Below the pieces are notes generated by a model. That model did not search any database and was not told the origin of the DNA. It saw only the letters and a program-made list of their open reading frames with translations. A program made the position numbers and the translations under genes. This document shows positions 60,246 to 64,000 of a DNA stretch of 64,000 nucleotides, piece after piece. Each line of letters begins with the position of its first letter. The first letter of the stretch is position 1. The stretch spans positions 248,001 through 312,000 of the forward strand of contig NZ_UNRC01000001.1 in NCBI RefSeq assembly GCF_900537065.1. Direction: 5' to 3'. Source of the DNA: Sphingorhabdus sp. Alg239-R122 (GTDB lineage Bacteria > Pseudomonadota > Alphaproteobacteria > Sphingomonadales > Sphingomonadaceae).

Positions 60246-60277
60246 TCTCTTCAGGCTTCTGTCTTGGCCTGAAGAGA
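60246..60277 (+). terminator. Strong hairpin after the precursor gene (attenuator or mRNA 3' end)
   Basis: An 11-base near-perfect stem, with core CTCTTCAGGC (60247-60256) against GCCTGAAGAG (60267-60276) and a 10-base loop, lies between the precursor gene and the next plus-strand gene. No long T run follows, so it may be a partial terminator or an RNA-stabilising structure that raises precursor mRNA over downstream genes, as is common after RiPP precursor genes. Confidence 0.6.
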
Positions 60278-60307
60278 TATTCATATGCGATTCAATTAGG
60301 TATAAAC

Positions 60308-63300
60308 TTGCACAACATTTTCAGTCGCGAGATTTTCAACCGTGAAATTCCCGACCGCGATTGGCGCATCCATATCGCGATCACTGCCATCATCATCCTG
60401 GCATTCAGCTTCTGGCTCAGTTCGCGCTATCCTGCCCTAAACGAAAAAGCGATGATGGGCGGAGACACCCCATTATCCGGCCTTTCATTCGATACAGTAT
60501 ACGAAATACTGCCAAATAGTGGATTATGGTGGGAACTGACCGCCAATGTCGTCAACTGGATATCCACCAATATAAAGGGCATGACGTTTGGCGTCCTGTT
60601 CGGCGCGGCAGCGCTGACATTACTGTCACTTGTCAAGAAAAGGTCATTTGAAGGCGCATTTGCGAATTCGGCGCTGGGCACAGTGATCGGAGCACCGCTT
60701 GGAGTGTGCGTGAATTGCGCCGTGCCAATCGCCATGGGATTGCATCTTGGCCGAATGCGCCTTGAGACCACACTGTCGGCACTGCTTGCTTCTCCTACCC
60801 TTAACGTCATTGTGGTTACAATGAGCTTTGCACTTTTGCCGATACATCTAGCCGTCATCAAATTGCTACTGGCGCTTGTACTCGTCATGCTCGTCATTCC
60901 GCTTTTATGCAAATACGTACTAATTAGCGAGACCGATGCGACCCGTCATGATGCGGCACAGTTTGCCGGAATATCAGAAGCAAAGGGCTTTACGGCATGG
61001 ATCGCAAAGGCCCTGACACCTGTGGATGCCCAGCCCGGGCCTCACACACCACTGTCCGCACTGCTATGGTTTATCCGCACATACGCCCGCAGTTTCTTTT
61101 TCATTTTCATCATCACCGTGCCCATGATGCTGCTTGCTGCCTTGCTGGGGGCGATTGTGGCAACATTTGCATCCCCCACCGAACTGCTTGGCCTGTTTCC
61201 CAGGGGGTCAGTCGCCCTTGTCCTGCTAGCGATGTTGGTCACGGCTTTTATTGCCAGCTTTGTCCCAGCGCCCATTGCGCTTGATGTTATCCTGACAACT
61301 ATCCTGATCAATATCGGGATGCGTGATGACTATGCGACAGCAGCTCTGATCGGCCTTGGATCTTTCAGCGTCTATGCTTTCATAATATTATGGAAAGTCA
61401 TATCATTACGTACGGCCATAACATTATGGGTCGCTGTAATTGCGATGGCCATGGTGGGTGGTATACTGGCAAATCTGGTTAATCCCAGTGTCAAAAAATA
61501 TTATGCCTTTCAACAGATATCTGCGCTCAATTCAGTGGCGAAAATTGATTGGCCCGTGCCGCCCAAAATAACTGATGGCCAAAGCCTTTCCGAACTTGCT
61601 CCCCTGCTCAAAAAACAAACCCCTGTTATGACACCGGTTGATGCACAAATCACAAGTGACAGAGGCAGCGCAGTTACTATCACCCGCAGTGATTTCACTC
61701 TTCCATCAGCATCTAATCGCAGCTCTGCCACAGTGCCTTTTGCGCGTATCGTGGGTCCAGAAATAGGCCTTGATGAGATAGGCCTGAATTCCCCTATCCG
61801 GGAGTTTGGTTATTACATGATGCGCGGCGCCATCGCTGCTGACGATGTGCATGGCGATGGCTGGCCGGATATCGTGACACGGCGACCTGATCATGCAAAA
61901 GGACTTTCGCTCTACGCCAATATCGGCGGTAGGTTCACGCGGCAGAAACTTGACCTCGGCATCATTGATGAAAGTGAGGTTTTTAACCTTGCGCTTGCGG
62001 ATATGAATGGCGATGGCCTGCCCGAACTCTTTGTGTCCACCATTATGAATGGTGATTATATTTTCTATAATCAGGGGGGTGATTTTAATACCCGCGAGAT
62101 GGTTCAGCTTTCCAAACCATCGCCGGCAGTCATCAACAGCTTCGCCTTTGCCGATATGGATCAAGATGGAGATGTCGATCTCATCGCTGGTAAATGGGGG
62201 CCACGCGGCATAGCAGAAGGATGGAAATTACGTCCATTGCATATCCGCAACCAGATATTCTGGAACCTTGGTAACAAACAGTTTGAAATGCAGATAATGC
62301 CCGGCGTACCCGGCCAAACACTCAGCAGTATCATCAGCGACTTTAACGGCGATGGCTATCTGGATTATTTCAATGCGGATGATGCGGGTTTTTCAGACGG
62401 AGTCACTTTTTTCGGAAAGAATGGAGTTATTAGGGAATCTGGCATCGAAACCCAGCCCTTTCCCTATCACACTCGCTCCAGCATGAGCTATGATCAGGGC
62501 GACTGGAACGGGGATTTACGCACCGATTATTATGGTGCGCAAATTGCCATAGGAACCGCGGGAAATGTCAACAAAACCCGGCCTTCACGGAACCGGACCA
62601 TATTTGAAATATGTGCGCAGTTCGGAAAAGATCTGAAATGGGGTGAAACTCACATCAAAGCCTGCGCGCAGGATTTGCTATCCATGGATGCTGTGCGCAG
62701 TTCCAAAAGCGGTAAAGGCCTGGACAGCTGCAAACGCCCGATTCTGGCAAGAGACAGAGCCCTATGCGGCGCAGCCAGCATCTTTCCCGACCATGAAAAT
62801 AGTAGCCGCACAAGATCTGGTGATACGGAAAGGTTCAAGAGCTGTGAGAAGCTGCTGGAGCATATACCCGTCATCAAGATTCATTGTGCATCACTTTTAA
62901 CGCCAGCTGATCCACCTATTAGTAAAGAGAAAATGCGCCAGCTATTCCGGCCCGGCTTTACTAATGGCAACATATTGATGACCGCTGCTCCAGATGGCAG
63001 CTTCGTAGATGCAGGCGGCAATGCGAATGTCCGCTCCCCTGGCTGGAGTTGGAACAGCAAGTTTATTGACCTTGATCAGGATAGCCGGCTCGATCTTCTT
63101 GTTATGACAGGCATCTGGCTCAATTCCGCATCGTCGACCACTAACATATTCTATCACAATAATGGCCAAGCTTTTACTGAGGCAACAACACAGTACGGGT
63201 TTTATGACCTGGCCCCTTCATACAGCTATGTCTCGCTCGATTATGACCGCGATGGCGATATTGATATTGTGCGCGATAACGCTTCGCTTCGCATGATCCT

Positions 63301-63613
63301 ACACCGCAATGACAAACCTGCAGGACCAGCCCTTTTTGTGAAACTGCGCGACAGTAAAGGCAATAGTCAGGGCATTGGTGCACACGTAGCGATCTGTGTT
63401 GATGGTGAAACCACTGCAAAGCCTGGAAAGTGTCAAATACGCAATATCAAAGCCAGCGGTGGGTATATGTCAAGCGATCCAATCCGAGCTCATTTCGGTT
63501 TGGGAAAGGCCAGATCCGTGTCACTTATCGAGGTAAAGTGGTCTGATGGCGAGTCGACAAGAATTTTACCAAAACAGCTTTTGGCAGGCCAAATCACGAT
63601 CCGGAAAAACTAG
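60308..63613 (+). CDS. Permease fused to FG-GAP/ASPIC repeat protein
   Basis: An 1101-residue two-part protein. Residues about 20-400 hold eight to ten membrane helices with a permease pattern of the ArsP/DUF318 type, including LGVCVNCAVPIAMGL and ASPTLNVIVVTMSF. After a linker, residues about 480-1000 contain FG-GAP/VCBS-type Ca-binding repeats (DVHGDGWPD, DMNGDGLPE, DMDQDGDVD, DFNGDGYLD, DLDQDSRLD, DYDRDGDID) with a Cys-rich insertion near 760-870. The end (about 1010-1095) is an ASPIC/UnbV-like domain (GIGAHVAIC, SDPIRAHFGLG, VKWSDGES). The start appears to be TTG 60308 with a weak AGG. The repeat half is probably outside the cytoplasm. It lies between the precursor and an ABC exporter; a role in peptide export, immunity or display is only an inference. 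Confidence 0.75.
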   Translation: MHNIFSREIFNREIPDRDWRIHIAITAIIILAFSFWLSSRYPALNEKAMMGGDTPLSGLSFDTVYEILPNSGLWWELTANVVNWISTNIKGMTFGVLFGAAALTLLSLVKKRSFEGAFANSALGTVIGAPLGVCVNCAVPIAMGLHLGRMRLETTLSALLASPTLNVIVVTMSFALLPIHLAVIKLLLALVLVMLVIPLLCKYVLISETDATRHDAAQFAGISEAKGFTAWIAKALTPVDAQPGPHTPLSALLWFIRTYARSFFFIFIITVPMMLLAALLGAIVATFASPTELLGLFPRGSVALVLLAMLVTAFIASFVPAPIALDVILTTILINIGMRDDYATAALIGLGSFSVYAFIILWKVISLRTAITLWVAVIAMAMVGGILANLVNPSVKKYYAFQQISALNSVAKIDWPVPPKITDGQSLSELAPLLKKQTPVMTPVDAQITSDRGSAVTITRSDFTLPSASNRSSATVPFARIVGPEIGLDEIGLNSPIREFGYYMMRGAIAADDVHGDGWPDIVTRRPDHAKGLSLYANIGGRFTRQKLDLGIIDESEVFNLALADMNGDGLPELFVSTIMNGDYIFYNQGGDFNTREMVQLSKPSPAVINSFAFADMDQDGDVDLIAGKWGPRGIAEGWKLRPLHIRNQIFWNLGNKQFEMQIMPGVPGQTLSSIISDFNGDGYLDYFNADDAGFSDGVTFFGKNGVIRESGIETQPFPYHTRSSMSYDQGDWNGDLRTDYYGAQIAIGTAGNVNKTRPSRNRTIFEICAQFGKDLKWGETHIKACAQDLLSMDAVRSSKSGKGLDSCKRPILARDRALCGAASIFPDHENSSRTRSGDTERFKSCEKLLEHIPVIKIHCASLLTPADPPISKEKMRQLFRPGFTNGNILMTAAPDGSFVDAGGNANVRSPGWSWNSKFIDLDQDSRLDLLVMTGIWLNSASSTTNIFYHNNGQAFTEATTQYGFYDLAPSYSYVSLDYDRDGDIDIVRDNASLRMILHRNDKPAGPALFVKLRDSKGNSQGIGAHVAICVDGETTAKPGKCQIRNIKASGGYMSSDPIRAHFGLGKARSVSLIEVKWSDGESTRILPKQLLAGQITIRKN

Positions 63614-63626
63614 CCAAATAGCGTAA

Positions 63627-64000
63627 TTATTCTTGAACGATGACATGGCCATCTTGCGTTATAGACAGGGAATAATTGGAAAATTTAGCTGGCTGCGCAG
63701 AATGACTAATAAGAATGACTGGTTTTCTCTGCGCAATTTTTGCGAGATTTTTGACAATTATACCCTCCACTGCGGAGTCGACGGCAGAGGTGGCCTCATC
63801 AACTATCAATATCGATGAGGGGCGCAGCAAAGCCCTTGCCAAGCATAAGCGTTGCCTCTCACCACCCGACAGACGATTGCCGCCATCCTGTAGTGCATGA
63901 TCAAGTCCATCTGACAGGCCTTTCACAAGATCGCCTGCAGCTGCTGCTTCCAAAGCAACCCATATTTCCCGCTCGGTTACTTCAGCATTGGGCCAGCACA
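63627..64000 (-). CDS. ABC transporter, ATP-binding end (partial)
   Basis: The frame is open to the right edge; the visible 120 or so residues are the C-terminal part of an ABC ATPase with signature LSGGERQRLCLARALL, Walker B SSILIVDEATSAVDS and the switch His in ILISHS. The wording is that of exporter-type (fused membrane/ATPase) proteins as used in RiPP export and immunity. It faces the FG-GAP fusion gene tail to tail with 13 bases between. In lasso clusters such a gene (D) exports the mature peptide. Confidence 0.88.
   Translation of the reverse strand, partial: CWPNAEVTEREIWVALEAAAAGDLVKGLSDGLDHALQDGGNRLSGGERQRLCLARALLRPSSILIVDEATSAVDSAVEGIIVKNLAKIAQRKPVILISHSAQPAKFSNYSLSITQDGHVIVQE

Overview
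The window looks like a chromosomal segment of an alphaproteobacterium of the order Sphingomonadales. The reasons are gene order and protein style: trpC-lexA-comEC-gltX-gltA, a complete nuoA-N operon running on into birA-coaX-rnj-DUF1467, an alphaproteobacterial SOS box (GTTC-N7-GTTC) in front of lexA, an alpha-type 6S RNA next to zapA, and a branched-chain 2-oxoacid dehydrogenase operon. Base composition is moderate by eye (not computed). No species can be named from the sequence alone.

Layout: (1) 1-6 kb: end of trpC, lexA, comEC (minus), gltX and gltA. (2) 6-12 kb: a histidine kinase with a degenerate phospho-acceptor site plus a DUF2336-like partner, an unidentified membrane protein with a nucleotidyltransferase-like head, and a 780-residue membrane-anchored coiled-coil protein. 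(3) 12-30 kb: a long minus-strand run holding the 14 genes of respiratory complex I (nuoA first) with two extra small membrane-protein genes wedged between nuoD/nuoE and nuoE/nuoF, followed by birA, coaX, ribonuclease J and DUF1467. (4) 30-38 kb: suhB, efp, then a sugar-metabolism operon tkt-gap-pgk-fba-thiE (minus). (5) 38-41 kb: a small coiled-coil gene, zapA, 6S RNA, 5-formyl-THF cyclo-ligase, DUF2842, tRNA-Asp and an AI-2E family transporter. (6) 41.5-49.4 kb: a plus-strand operon of three secreted DUF11-like proteins and a 1717-residue modular protein with a barrel-like C-terminus, probably a cell-surface system. (7) 49.5-54.2 kb: the branched-chain 2-oxoacid dehydrogenase E1a-E1b-E2 operon and thyA.

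(8) 54.3 kb to the end is the accessory and most interesting part. It begins with a decayed tRNA-Pro-like sequence, followed by two tandem secreted tail-collar-domain proteins. Then comes what I read as a lasso-peptide-type RiPP cluster: asparagine-synthetase-like cyclase, HPr-kinase-like kinase, sulfotransferase and PqqD-like leader-binding protein (minus strand, tightly packed). Divergent from these is a 44-residue precursor gene (60042-60176), too short for most gene callers, followed by a strong hairpin, a permease/FG-GAP/ASPIC fusion protein and the end of an ABC exporter gene that runs off the window. The precursor has a W-x2-P-x-V leader motif at the spacing known for lasso leaders. That spacing predicts a 15-residue core SAVGPSADFTGGTTS with an 8-residue Ser1-Asp8 ring and a C-terminal Ser, the residue type phosphorylated by lasso-cluster kinases. 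Kinase and sulfotransferase in one lasso cluster, and a precursor with so few bulky residues, are the main novelty candidates. The leader peptidase (B2) is not in the window and may lie to the right.
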